Positions 1-9,153 of a stretch of DNA of 64,000 nt are shown piece by piece. Within the stretch, counting starts at the first letter, position 1, and every line of letters starts with the position of its first letter. Source of the stretch: Hoylesella loescheii DSM 19665 = JCM 12249 = ATCC 15930 (lineage in GTDB: Bacteria > Bacteroidota > Bacteroidia > Bacteroidales > Bacteroidaceae); the NCBI RefSeq assembly GCF_000378085.1, contig NZ_KB899211.1, positions 312,721 through 376,720 of the forward strand, given 5' to 3'. Position numbers and translations under genes: made by a program. The notes beneath the pieces were generated by a model, which saw nothing but the letters and a program-made list of their open reading frames with translations, did no database searches and was not told the DNA's origin.

Positions 1-1
1 A

Positions 2-511
2 ACGCAGATAGACTATACCAAAGTGCAAGGCCTGCGAGAGCTAGAAGTCCAACAATTCATAACAGACAACACCATTTACCCCGAAAACTTGGACTCGCTT
101 GTTCTCAAACCCCACAGCTATATCGACCCCGTTAAGACGTTAGACCTTAGCCGTACCAAGCTAAAAAGGTGTGAGTTGTATTTTGGATGGACAAGAGGCA
201 TGGAAGAAAGTAGGCCGGACATGCCCCGAATTAAACTTATAAAGATGCCAACCACGATAGAAAAGCTAGATTTAAGCTCGATAGAAACCGATGTTCTAGA
301 CCTTACGGGCTTAGACAATCTTAGGTTTTTAAGGATAAATGATGATCTTGTCAACCCAATTAAGCGGATTATCTTCCCCAAGAACCTTAAACGAAGCAAC
401 TTTAAGGGCGAATTCGACTTCTTTCTAAGTGTGGATAAAACCAAAACAGAATTGGTAAACTACCCCAAATGGGTTAAAACAAACGAGAATGGCTATGAAG
501 TTGCGAGGTAA
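2..511 (+). CDS. LRR-like protein, C-terminal fragment (5' end outside window)
   Basis: The frame is open to the left edge (codons run from base 2), so only the last 169 or so residues are present and the GTG at 23 is probably not the start. The visible part has irregular leucine-rich spacing (for example LDLSRTKL and LDLTGLDNLRFLRI) and a PKNLK segment like those in BspA-type LRR proteins. No transmembrane segment or catalytic motif is visible. Function unknown; a surface or binding LRR protein is an inference. The protein ends without the NGKKVIIK-type tail seen in the large BspA proteins of this window. Confidence 0.55.
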   Translation, partial: TQIDYTKVQGLRELEVQQFITDNTIYPENLDSLVLKPHSYIDPVKTLDLSRTKLKRCELYFGWTRGMEESRPDMPRIKLIKMPTTIEKLDLSSIETDVLDLTGLDNLRFLRINDDLVNPIKRIIFPKNLKRSNFKGEFDFFLSVDKTKTELVNYPKWVKTNENGYEVAR

Positions 512-812
512 AATCGAATATATTCTGGCGAAATGGTAATAAAACGAACAAGATAACCACTCCCTTCCCCGCTCTCCCACCAAGGGAGGGGGGCGAAGGG
601 GCTTGTGGAACGAGGGGGAAGTAAGCCAACTGTAAGCTGACATGCCAACGCACTGGCAAGCAAACAAGCAGCCAAACAAACCCATTTCTGCACAAACCCA
701 CATCTTCGTAACCCCGTAAAACCACGTTCGTACAAAGCCACAAACCCATATCCTCATCAACACATAAACTCATAAACTCACAAACTAAAATCTCATAAAC
801 CAACACAACATT
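512..812. other. Intergenic region with C/G-rich repeat, no gene seen
   Basis: Around 550-612 there is a C-rich then G-rich stretch (CTCCC and GGGAG arms) of the same style as the pair of repeats at 12206-12315. From about 750 to 800 there are short AAACTCA-type reiterations just before the lipoprotein gene. I see no convincing reading frame or promoter here. Confidence 0.5.
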
Positions 813-1568
813 ATGCAGAAAAAAGCAATTCGCTCCCTACTATGGATGCAGGCGCTACTTTGCGCCATGTTATTATTCGCGTGTTCTAACGACGACGACA
901 ACAGCAACGCCCCCCTACCAAAACCCGACCCCAAGGAGTTGAAGGTGCAAGTGGCCGCAGACACCAAGACCAACACCGCCACCGTAAACGTGGCCAACGC
1001 CCCAGCCGAGGCCTCGCTAAGCCTGGTTTTAGACGTTGAAAGGGGTAAAGCACTAGACCAAGCCACAGCAGACAAGAACGGTACACATACCTTTAAGCTG
1101 CCCCTGCTGGCCGGCTATGAACAAAAACTGAAACTGATAGTGAAAAGCGGAGCCACCAGTGCCGAGGTGAACAACCTGACTTTACCCGCTGCCGAAGAGC
1201 AATACTCCGACGAACAAATTGCACAGGGCTTGCAAAAACACAAGTGGCTGTCTGACCAAGAGCGTTCGCGCATCATCGTAGACCACACTAGCTCAAACCC
1301 CTACCACATGTTTGTCAACAAGGCCGTAAAGCATTTCGAGTTCCTGCCCAACTCCAAGTTCACCTTTACGGTAACCTCCCCGATGTCGATGACCTTCCCC
1401 GACGGCAAGTGGAGCGTTAAAAACAAGCGCGTAGACATAGACACCCGAATACCCCTAGGCCCGATGCTCCTACGCAACTCGCGCATACAAACCCTCACAG
1501 AGAAAGAGATGGTGATGCTAACCGAGGTAGACGGCGGTCTCTTCCTCCTTACTTTCGAAGCCCAATAA
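813..1568 (+). CDS. Putative surface lipoprotein, lipocalin-like C-terminal half
   Basis: 251 residues. The N-terminus has a basic head, a hydrophobic stretch and a lipobox LFAC with the acylated cysteine at residue 24. The residues after it (SNDDDN) are acidic, as in Bacteroidota lipoproteins sent to the outer leaflet, so surface exposure is likely. Residues about 35-125 look like a small beta-sandwich rich in Thr, Val and Ala. The C-terminal half (from about residue 128) has the LxxHKWLSDQERSRI...FEFLPNSKFTF...GKWSVKNKRVDI pattern typical of lipocalin-like Bacteroidota domains, where a short helix precedes alternating strands. No enzyme motif. It stands alone, with gene-poor DNA on both sides. 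Ligand unknown. Confidence 0.7.
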   Translation: MQKKAIRSLLWMQALLCAMLLFACSNDDDNSNAPLPKPDPKELKVQVAADTKTNTATVNVANAPAEASLSLVLDVERGKALDQATADKNGTHTFKLPLLAGYEQKLKLIVKSGATSAEVNNLTLPAAEEQYSDEQIAQGLQKHKWLSDQERSRIIVDHTSSNPYHMFVNKAVKHFEFLPNSKFTFTVTSPMSMTFPDGKWSVKNKRVDIDTRIPLGPMLLRNSRIQTLTEKEMVMLTEVDGGLFLLTFEAQ

Positions 1569-1810
1569 CGACATAGGCCTAGGCACACCATATTATAATA
1601 AGTTTAAGTTACTGAGTTAGTGAGTTCATTCGTTAATGACTTTTTGGCTCTCCAAACCATTCACAAACAGCATGTTCGTTAGCCTTTGGGTTGGGGCAGC
1701 ATGTCATAAACTTCATAAATAACGAAACTCAAAAACTCAAGAACTGCCATAACAAGATGTTTGCCAAGGCAAGATGCCCGCCCTTTGGTATTTAAAAGGT
1801 AAGTAAAAAC

Positions 1811-1877
1811 AAGACGTACACGATAAAATGACCATCATAACGCGCTGGCGTTAAGGTCGTTTTATCGTGTACGTCTT
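1811..1877. repeat. Long inverted repeat (23-bp arms), terminator-like
   Basis: Left arm 1811-1833 and right arm 1855-1877 are reverse complements apart from one position. The loop (1834-1854) holds a second small palindrome, TAACGC/GCGTTA. A T-rich tract follows on the + strand (TTTATTTTT). It lies about 240 bp after the lipoprotein stop, which is far for a simple terminator. Confidence 0.8.
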
Positions 1878-2022
1878 TATTTTTAAAGGTCTTGGCATCG
1901 TGATTCAAAGTTGTGTTCTCTTGTACATATCTCCTTAAACATTATCCCTACGTTCCGCGTTTTCTCATCTCCTAAATCACGAAAAAAGAGCTTTAAAGGT
2001 GTGCTTTTACAATTCCCGTTCT

Positions 2023-2107
2023 GTTCCAGCTAAGATGGAATACTGTTCCAAGTCACATGGAACAGTGTTCCAGTTGATATGGAACAAGGTTCCAGTTAAC
2101 CTGGAAC
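2023..2107. repeat. GTTCCA palindrome array 1 (4 units, 22-bp period)
   Basis: Four 19-bp units start at 2023, 2045, 2067 and 2089, joined by 3-bp linkers (act, agt, aag). All fit GTTCCA-nnTnAnn-TGGAA(C/T). The seven inner bases differ in every unit except T at position 3 and A at position 5. Confidence 0.9.
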
Positions 2108-2199
2108 AGCAGTACCAAATGTTGGGAGCACAACGCGTACCATGAAAACGTTGCTTGATACTTTGTCAAACGCATTCTGAACACATAAAGATATTACAC

Positions 2200-2314
2200 G
2201 AGTTCGGGACAAGAGAAACTCTTTATGCCAACTACCGCTACGCTGTAGTTGGCGAGATTGCCATTCGTTTTTATCTAATCTTGCTCTAAAAGCATCGTCT
2301 TTTATCCTGAACTC
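2200..2314. mobile_element. MITE-like element, copy 1
   Basis: The ends are inverted repeats: GAGTTCGGGACAAGA on the left and TCTTTTATCCTGAACTC on the right (imperfect). The centre holds a hairpin, GCCAACTAC/GTAGTTGGC. No coding capacity. The 11-bp word TAAAGATATTA is found a few bases outside both ends, which may be a target-site duplication. Related copies lie at 27805-27922 and 28265-28380. Confidence 0.7.
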
Positions 2315-2779
2315 ACGTAAAGATATTAGGCGGTTGACGATAAATCACGAATAGAAGAACGGGGAAACATTGCGATGAACTTTAATGGTTGTGTGTCTAA
2401 CAAGAAACTTAATCTTATCGATTGCTACGCCCTATATATATAAGGTGTGCATTTATACCTTATGGTTAACAAGTAGACGAGTTGACAAGTAGGCGAGTTA
2501 ACGAGTAAACGTGTTGATAAGGTTACGCGTTTACAAGTTAACAAATTAACAAGCGAAACCCTCTTTTCATCCTTTCACCTTTTCGCTTGCTCACCTTTTC
2601 TAAGGCGAAGCTGTCTTTTCTCTTTTTCCCTTCCACCCGCGCAAAGGTTTAATCACCATCAATATGTGTTTATAAATATTAAAAGAAAACGTGGTTATTA
2701 CGCAATATTCCAAATAGTTTATAAATTTACAATCACTTTTTGACAATTAAATTCTAACTTTAAATAAAACATCAGTAAT

Positions 2780-5700
2780 ATGAAAGTACGCCATGAAGTA
2801 AAGTACTGTCTGTCTGCATTGTTTTTAGCAAGCAGTGCTGGGCTGTGTTTGCCTCTTCGTGCAAGTGCCGAAAGCCACGTTGTGGCCACTTCGAAGCAAC
2901 TTGCGCCAGTGCAAACCATCGACGTTACGGGTTATGTTCACGATGCCAACGGCGAGCCCGTCATTGGCGCCGGTGTTCAGGTGGTGGGTTCGAAGCTGGC
3001 CACCGTAACCGACATCAACGGCCAATTCTCGCTCACGGTACCAGTGGGCAGTAGTCTAACCATCTCGTACATTGGTTTCACATCCCAAGAAGTGAAGGCC
3101 AAAGCTACGCTCGACATCACCCTAAGCGAAGATAGTCGTTCGCTAGACGAGGTTGTTGTGGTGGGCTATGGCAAGATGAAGAAGCGCGATCTGACGGGTG
3201 CCATCTCCTCGGTAAAGGGTTCTGATGTGGCCTTGGCTGGCGTTGCGTCGGCCGCTCACGCCCTAGCGGGTAAGGCAGCAGGACTATATGTGCGCCAAAA
3301 TTCGGCTCAACCCGGTGGCGGACTTGACATCTTGGTGCGCGGAGCAGGATCGGTGAATGCCAAAAACGACCCACTTTACATCGTAGACGGTTTTCCTATT
3401 GCGAAGATAGACCAACCTAGAGGCGTTAACGACCGTATGGATCCAGGTACGCAAGGCGTGCTCAACTTCCTTAATCCCAACGACATTGAACGCGTTGAGG
3501 TATTGAAAGACGCCTCGGCCACAGCCATATATGGAGCCCGCGCTGCAAACGGCGTGGTTATCGTAACCACTAAACGCGGTGCAGAGGGTAAGCCACAGGT
3601 AGACTATTCGTATAATTACTCCTTCCAAAAGTATTCTGACAACTACGACATGCTTTCGCTAAAAGAGTGGATGGTAGAAAAGAATAAGTCGACTTGGGAG
3701 AACTGGGTGTGGGAGAATGGTGTGGGTCCGTGGGGCGGAAAAACGCTTGAAGAGGCGCTAAAATCACCCAAAAACGGATTGGCTTATACGCAACCGTTCA
3801 CCGAAGCACAAATTGCAGCGGCAGGCGAAGGCACCGATTGGCTGGGACTTATCACCCGCAACGGCCAAGTGCAGGAGCATAACCTAAGCGTGCGCGGTGG
3901 TTCGAAAGGCACGCAATACATGCTTTCGCTCAACTACTTTGACAACCAAGGTATCATTCGCAATTCGGGAATGACGCGTTACACCCTTAAAACCAACATC
4001 GACCAAAAGTTCCTCGATATCTTTAAGCTTGGTCTTAACCTCACACTGACGCGTATCGACAACGCCAACACGCAGCTTGGCGGCGAGCGATGGGAAAAAT
4101 CGGGTATGATAAGGGCAGCTGTACAGATGGGGCCGCACATCAAAGCGTTCGACCCCGCTACGGGAACGTACCCCATTAACCCGCTTCTTGGAACGCAACC
4201 CAACCCCTATTCGCTGCTCAACAACACCGATGAGGCACGCACCGACCGTCTGCTGGGCAACATCTTCCTTGAAGCCAACCCCTTGGAAGGTCTTACCTTG
4301 AAGCTAAACGCAGGTATCGACCGCGCCAATATCTTCCGTGGCACTTACGAACCCAAAACAACACTTGCAGGAAGAAACGCTAATGGCAACGCCGACGTTT
4401 ACAACAACGACAACAACCAGTATCTGCTTGAAGCCACGGCAAACTACACCCGCACTTTCAACGACGTGCACAAGCTGTCGTTGTTGGCAGGAACATCGTA
4501 CGAACAGTTTGAATTGAAAACCTCGAGAGCAGGCAACAACGACTTCCTTACCGATGCCTTTGGCTATCACAACCTAGATGCGGGCACGGGACAGAAGCGC
4601 GTTGGTTCGGGATATAGCAAAAACAAGATGGAGAGCTACTTCTTCCGCGCCAGCTATATATTGAAAGACCGCTACTATCTAACGGCTACGATGCGCGCGG
4701 ATGGTGCTAGCGTGTTTGCCCGCAACCACAAATGGGGTTACTTCCCATCAGTAGCCTTGGGCTGGACCATGAGCGAAGAGCCTTTCATGAAGAGTGCTGA
4801 GTGGATCAGCATGCTGAAATGGCGATTGAGTTGGGGACAAACGGGTAACTCGGACATCGGTACTAATGCCTTCGCCACCTATGCAACGCAGGCCGCTTTC
4901 AACAAGGAGAACAACTCGCAGGTGATGGGCGTGTATCGGTCGCGCCTTGAAAATCCCGACCTGAAATGGGAAACAACCACCGAATGGAACGTCGGTTTGG
5001 ATATGGGATTCCTGAACAACCGCATTCTTGCCAGTGTGGAATTCTATCATAAGGTGATTTCCGACCTGCTGAACTATAAGCCCCTGAACGTATATCAAGA
5101 GATAACGAGCGTGATGGCCAATGTGGGCAAGACCCAAAGCACGGGTGTAGAGGTGACCATCAACACCAAAAACATCGACACACGCGACTTTAAGTGGAGC
5201 ACCGACTTTACTTTCACCGCCTATAAGGACCGTTGGAAGGAGCGCACACCCGACTGGAAGCCTGGCATTTACGAGCGCGTGGACGACCCGATAAGGCCAA
5301 TCTATGCACGTTTGGCCGACCACATCATGCAGATTGGCGAAAAAGCGCCCAAGGCGCAGCCCGACTTGCGCCCTGGAGAAATCGTCATCAAGGACATCAA
5401 CGGCTACGCACGCGACAAGAACAATCAGCCCATCGTAGATGAAAACGGACGATTTGTACTCACAGGAGAGCCCGATGGCATCATCGATGACGCCGATAAC
5501 GTGCTGTTGGGTTCGCAAGATCCAGGTTGGTTGGCAGGTATCACCAATACCCTGCGTTATAAAGACTTCGACCTGAGCATACAGTTTAACGGCATGTTCG
5601 ACCGCCGTATGCAAGACCCCACAGAGATGGCGTACGGTCTTGGTGGAGGAGATTTGGCGCGTTATGGCTACAATGCCTTGCGAAAGATTAAGGACCGCTG

Positions 5701-6007
5701 GACTTGGGACAATCCCTCGACCACGCAACCCACATCGTTTAACGGATGGAACAACAACTACACTTCGGGCGACTGGTATTACCAAAAGGCTTGGTTTATT
5801 CGTCTAACCAACATCAGCCTTGGCTGGACGCTGCCTCGCACGTTGATTTCGCGCACCAAGGTGCTGTCGCGCGTGCGCCTATCGCTCAGCGCCAGCAACC
5901 TGTTCTGCATCACTCCGTATAAAGGATTGGACCCCGAAACCGACTATTATGCGGCTGCTTATCCCAACGCCCGTACTTACAGCATGGGCATAAACGTAAC
6001 ATTCTAA
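2780..6007 (+). CDS. SusC/RagA-type TonB-dependent outer-membrane transporter
   Basis: 1075 residues, normal for SusC. A signal peptide (about residues 1-30) is followed by a CarboxypepD_reg-like domain (about 48-115, GYVHDANGEPVIGAGVQV), a plug domain (about 120-235) with the SusC signatures LDEVVVVGYG and DASATAIYGARAANGVVIVTT, and a beta-barrel ending in an aromatic residue (NVTF). No STN domain is seen, so signalling to an anti-sigma factor is not expected. It imports oligosaccharides across the outer membrane with its SusD partner, whose gene starts 17 bp downstream. It is the first gene of the locus running to the GH109 gene. Substrate is inferred only from downstream enzymes. Confidence 0.95.
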   Translation: MKVRHEVKYCLSALFLASSAGLCLPLRASAESHVVATSKQLAPVQTIDVTGYVHDANGEPVIGAGVQVVGSKLATVTDINGQFSLTVPVGSSLTISYIGFTSQEVKAKATLDITLSEDSRSLDEVVVVGYGKMKKRDLTGAISSVKGSDVALAGVASAAHALAGKAAGLYVRQNSAQPGGGLDILVRGAGSVNAKNDPLYIVDGFPIAKIDQPRGVNDRMDPGTQGVLNFLNPNDIERVEVLKDASATAIYGARAANGVVIVTTKRGAEGKPQVDYSYNYSFQKYSDNYDMLSLKEWMVEKNKSTWENWVWENGVGPWGGKTLEEALKSPKNGLAYTQPFTEAQIAAAGEGTDWLGLITRNGQVQEHNLSVRGGSKGTQYMLSLNYFDNQGIIRNSGMTRYTLKTNIDQKFLDIFKLGLNLTLTRIDNANTQLGGERWEKSGMIRAAVQMGPHIKAFDPATGTYPINPLLGTQPNPYSLLNNTDEARTDRLLGNIFLEANPLEGLTLKLNAGIDRANIFRGTYEPKTTLAGRNANGNADVYNNDNNQYLLEATANYTRTFNDVHKLSLLAGTSYEQFELKTSRAGNNDFLTDAFGYHNLDAGTGQKRVGSGYSKNKMESYFFRASYILKDRYYLTATMRADGASVFARNHKWGYFPSVALGWTMSEEPFMKSAEWISMLKWRLSWGQTGNSDIGTNAFATYATQAAFNKENNSQVMGVYRSRLENPDLKWETTTEWNVGLDMGFLNNRILASVEFYHKVISDLLNYKPLNVYQEITSVMANVGKTQSTGVEVTINTKNIDTRDFKWSTDFTFTAYKDRWKERTPDWKPGIYERVDDPIRPIYARLADHIMQIGEKAPKAQPDLRPGEIVIKDINGYARDKNNQPIVDENGRFVLTGEPDGIIDDADNVLLGSQDPGWLAGITNTLRYKDFDLSIQFNGMFDRRMQDPTEMAYGLGGGDLARYGYNALRKIKDRWTWDNPSTTQPTSFNGWNNNYTSGDWYYQKAWFIRLTNISLGWTLPRTLISRTKVLSRVRLSLSASNLFCITPYKGLDPETDYYAAAYPNARTYSMGINVTF

Positions 6008-6023
6008 CCGCTAAATCCCTGAA

Positions 6024-7574
6024 ATGATGAAAAGAATTAAAAGCTTATCCATACTGTTGGGCACGGCTTTGTTCGGCCTCGTGTCTGCCTGCTCGGACCT
6101 AACGCCCATAGACTATTCGGAGATTAATCCCAACAACTTCCCCAAGAACGAGGAAGACGTGCAAGCTTTGGTGATGAACTGCTATCGCCCACTGCGTGGC
6201 AACTGGTGGGATGGTATCTTTACGCCCTCCGAAAAGGGTGTGATGTTTGTCAACGATTGCACCACGGGCATTATCACTGGCGATTTTGGCGTGCAGAAAA
6301 TGGCCTCCGAACTCAACTTTTTCCCAACGAGCACAGAGATAACTTGGTTTTATTATACCCGCCCTAATAGTGATTACAGCGATGGCTACTTAAATAAGAT
6401 CAGCACTTGCACGCTTACACTCGACGATATAGCCAATGCACCCATCGCCGAAAGCAAAAAACAGGCTTACGAAGCCGAAGTGCGTTGCGCCCGAGCATTT
6501 CTCGCCTACACACTCTACGACATGTATGGCCCGCTGGTTATTGCTCCATTAGACGTGTTGAAGAATCCTTTGAAAGAACGACCTTTGGGTAGACTCACGC
6601 GAGAAGAGCAAGTGAAGTTCATAGAAGACGACCTGCTGTTTGCCGCCGAGCATCTACCCATGCCCGATAAGGCTGAATATGGTCGATTCAGCAAGGGCTT
6701 TGCCAAGATGCTGCTCATACGTTTGTACCTGCACGAAACACCTATAAGCAAAGACTATTTTAATAAGGTGGAGACGCTGGCACGCGAATTGATGGCCCCG
6801 CAGTATGGTTATCAGTTGCAAAGAGACTATGTGAAGATGTTCGAATTGGGTGGACAGGGTTCGGCCAATAAGGAAATCATCTACGCTTTGCCGTGTTCGT
6901 ACGAAGGACCGAGTATCAACCAGTGGCACATGATGGTGCTTCCCACCGATTTTGAACAAGGCGACATGACTGGCGGATGGGGAACCGTTACCAGCACATG
7001 GGCCTTTTACGACTCGTTCGATGCGAAAGACGTGCGCCGAACAAAGCTTCTGACTACTTATAAAAGCTCTACGGGCGTAGTGAAAGACCGTACCACGCCC
7101 GATTCGAAGCTTGCAGTTGGTCCTATAGCACTGAAAATGGGCTACGATCCACGTGTGAAAGCGTCGAGCGGAGCATCTGATATCGATCTCATTCTCTATC
7201 GTTACGCCGACGTTTACTTGTCGTTGGCCGAGGCTTTGTCGCAAAAGACAGGCGCAACGGGCAACGATTTGAAGGAAGCAGTTGACCTTATCAACGTTGT
7301 TAGGCATCGTGCCGGCATCAATAACCTTTCTGCCGCCGCGCTTGATACACCCGAAAAGGTTCTCGACGCTATACTAACCGAACGTTGGCACGAGTTCTGG
7401 TGCGAGAACGGACAGTTCCGTGCCGACCTTATTCGTCATCATAAGTTCATCCCTTGGGTAAAGAAAATCTACAATTCACCATACGCCGAGGAGTATAAAG
7501 AGGTGTATCCATTGCCCCTTTCGGCCATCAACGACGGCAAGGGAGCAGTGAAACAGAACCCTGGTTATCAATAA
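6024..7574 (+). CDS. SusD/RagB-type glycan-binding lipoprotein
   Basis: 516 residues. Lipobox VSAC near residue 23, then SDLTPIDYSEINPNNFP, the usual SusD N-terminal region. The middle has TPR-like helices (ARAFLAYTLYDMYGPLVIAPLDV and ILYRYADVYLSLAEALSQ), and the C-terminus has the NVVRHRAG...ILTERWHEFWCENGQFRADLIRHHKFI block common to SusD_RagB proteins. It caps the SusC barrel and binds the incoming glycan at the cell surface. The first Met of the MM pair is used here; the second is equally possible. A stable hairpin follows the stop. Confidence 0.95.
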   Translation: MMKRIKSLSILLGTALFGLVSACSDLTPIDYSEINPNNFPKNEEDVQALVMNCYRPLRGNWWDGIFTPSEKGVMFVNDCTTGIITGDFGVQKMASELNFFPTSTEITWFYYTRPNSDYSDGYLNKISTCTLTLDDIANAPIAESKKQAYEAEVRCARAFLAYTLYDMYGPLVIAPLDVLKNPLKERPLGRLTREEQVKFIEDDLLFAAEHLPMPDKAEYGRFSKGFAKMLLIRLYLHETPISKDYFNKVETLARELMAPQYGYQLQRDYVKMFELGGQGSANKEIIYALPCSYEGPSINQWHMMVLPTDFEQGDMTGGWGTVTSTWAFYDSFDAKDVRRTKLLTTYKSSTGVVKDRTTPDSKLAVGPIALKMGYDPRVKASSGASDIDLILYRYADVYLSLAEALSQKTGATGNDLKEAVDLINVVRHRAGINNLSAAALDTPEKVLDAILTERWHEFWCENGQFRADLIRHHKFIPWVKKIYNSPYAEEYKEVYPLPLSAINDGKGAVKQNPGYQ

Positions 7575-7580
7575 AAACAT

Positions 7581-7613
7581 GCTTGGCCGAGGCTTTTGGT
7601 GCTTCGGCCAAGC
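7581..7613 (+). promoter_or_regulatory. Intercistronic hairpin after susD
   Basis: GCTTGGCCGA (7581-7590) and TCGGCCAAGC (7604-7613) form a perfect 10-bp stem with a 13-nt loop. No T-run follows, so it is more likely an mRNA 3'-end stabilizer or processing barrier between susCD and the downstream genes than an intrinsic terminator. Confidence 0.6.
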
Positions 7614-7631
7614 CCAAAATATCAATACGAC

Positions 7632-9080
7632 ATGAAGAAAATACATTGTACTTTGCTTGCGGCCTTGGCACTTTTGGCCGTAGCTTGCGGGAGTGACACC
7701 AATGGGAACAACCCCGATAACGGACCGAAGAAAGACCCTGAGACAGGTTTGAAAACCGTAACATATCAACTAAGCAACGACGAAATAGCCAATCCTGAAC
7801 GTGGATTGTTCACCCAATACGAATCCAACGCTAAGGACTATGTGGCCCTAAGCTACCTCAGGAAGCTAAGGAGTGAGGGTAAAACGTTGGTGCAATTGAT
7901 GTATTACCTGGACGATTACCGCGACAAAGACCTCCCCGAAGGCTTTGCAACGAAGTTGGAAGTGGACTTAGACCAAGTGCGTGAAGCGGGAATGAAGGCC
8001 ATTTTGCGTTTCGCCTACACCGCTAAGCAAGATGGAGCCGATGCCCCCATGCACATCATCAAGCGTCATCTCGACCAAATAAAACCTACATTGCACAAGC
8101 AAGTGGGTGTAATTGCTTGTGTTCAGGCAGGCTTTATCGGTGCATGGGGCGAGTGGTATTACTCTACCAACGGGCTAAAAAACGCTACGGCTTATCGCGA
8201 GTTGTTGAATAAATGGCTCGAAGTGTTGCCTGCCGAGCGATGCATACAGGTTCGTACGCCCAAATATAAGCAAGATTTCGTGGGTAACGCCACACCTCTT
8301 AACGACAATACGGCCTTTAAAAATACGCCTGCCGCACGTATCGCCCATCACAACGACGCCTTTATGACAGACAGAACGAACATGGGCACGTATGTGGATA
8401 TTGATAAAGACAAGAGCTATATTGCGCAAGATGCACTGTATGTGCCACTTGGAGGAGAGACAGCAGTTCCGCCATCGGGCGTGAAATGGGCAACTGGCGA
8501 AGAGGCATGGAACGAAGTTAGCTACCTGCATTGGTCGTTCTTGAACGACGCTTACTACAAGGAACTACTCAAAACGTGGAATACAGGTGGCTATTTCAAT
8601 AAAATCAAGAAGTTCCTTGGCTATCGCTTAGCATTGACAAAGGTCGAATATTCGGAGCAAAACGCACCTGGAAGCGATCTAACGGTTAACCTTTTGGTAA
8701 ACAATTACGGTACGGCTTGCATGTACAATCCCCGTTTGGCCATCCTTGTTCTTAGTCCTGCAGACGGTGGCAGAGAGTATATTGTCTCTACGGGATTGGA
8801 TTTCCGCATGGTAAAACCTGGTAAACCCACCAACATGCAGACAAAGCTAAAGCTTCCTGAAAACATGCCTGAGGGTAAGTATAAGCTTTTATTGTGGCTT
8901 CCCGACAAAGATAAGAAGTTGCAAGAAAATCCTAAATACGCTGTACAACTTGCCAACACCACGACCTGGGGAGAACTAACGGGTTACAACGACCTAAATA
9001 TCACCCTGAATGTGGCCAAAGACAAGAATGCCAAACCTGGTACTTCATTTCTTGTCTTCTCAAAGAAGGAAAGGCCGTAG
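7632..9080 (+). CDS. DUF4874/DUF4832-type surface lipoprotein (putative glycan-active)
   Basis: 482 residues from the ATG at 7632, which opens a clear lipoprotein signal (MKKIHCTLLAALALLAVACGSD). An in-frame start 36 bp upstream would spoil the signal peptide and lies in the hairpin. The N-terminal part (about 35-290) contains NPERGLFTQY, a long RxxGMKAILRFAY segment and ACVQAGFIGAWGEWYYS, as expected for the TIM-barrel-like DUF4874 domain. The C-terminal part (about 325-470) is beta-rich, like DUF4832. These paired domains are common in Bacteroidota glycan loci. Biochemical role not established; enzyme or binding protein are both possible. It belongs to the PUL operon. Confidence 0.75.
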   Translation: MKKIHCTLLAALALLAVACGSDTNGNNPDNGPKKDPETGLKTVTYQLSNDEIANPERGLFTQYESNAKDYVALSYLRKLRSEGKTLVQLMYYLDDYRDKDLPEGFATKLEVDLDQVREAGMKAILRFAYTAKQDGADAPMHIIKRHLDQIKPTLHKQVGVIACVQAGFIGAWGEWYYSTNGLKNATAYRELLNKWLEVLPAERCIQVRTPKYKQDFVGNATPLNDNTAFKNTPAARIAHHNDAFMTDRTNMGTYVDIDKDKSYIAQDALYVPLGGETAVPPSGVKWATGEEAWNEVSYLHWSFLNDAYYKELLKTWNTGGYFNKIKKFLGYRLALTKVEYSEQNAPGSDLTVNLLVNNYGTACMYNPRLAILVLSPADGGREYIVSTGLDFRMVKPGKPTNMQTKLKLPENMPEGKYKLLLWLPDKDKKLQENPKYAVQLANTTTWGELTGYNDLNITLNVAKDKNAKPGTSFLVFSKKERP

Positions 9081-9153
9081 TAGACCTTTGAGCAATCGTA
9101 TGAAGCGAGAAAACCTCTTTTCAACACAATAAGTATAATCCTCAAACAGGCAA

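Larger units (their letters stand above)
1569..2779. other. 1.2-kb gene-free, repeat-rich intergenic region
   Basis: No credible gene. It holds a 67-bp near-perfect inverted repeat (1811-1877), a four-unit GTTCCA array (2023-2107), a MITE-like element (2200-2314), reiterated GTTAACAAGT-like words (about 2464-2555) and a pyrimidine-rich tract (about 2558-2640). The susC promoter should lie near its right end, but I find no exact TAnnTTTG box there; a TAAATTTA sequence near 2720 is the closest. Confidence 0.75.

Noticed and set aside
2023..2107. GTTCCA arrays as a CRISPR array
   Set aside because: Gaps between the 19-bp units are only 3 bp, far too short for spacers, and no cas genes are seen.
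4748..5785. 345-codon open frame on the - strand inside susC
   Set aside because: It mirrors the susC coding strand, has no start signal or recognisable domain, and long antisense frames are common in such codon usage.
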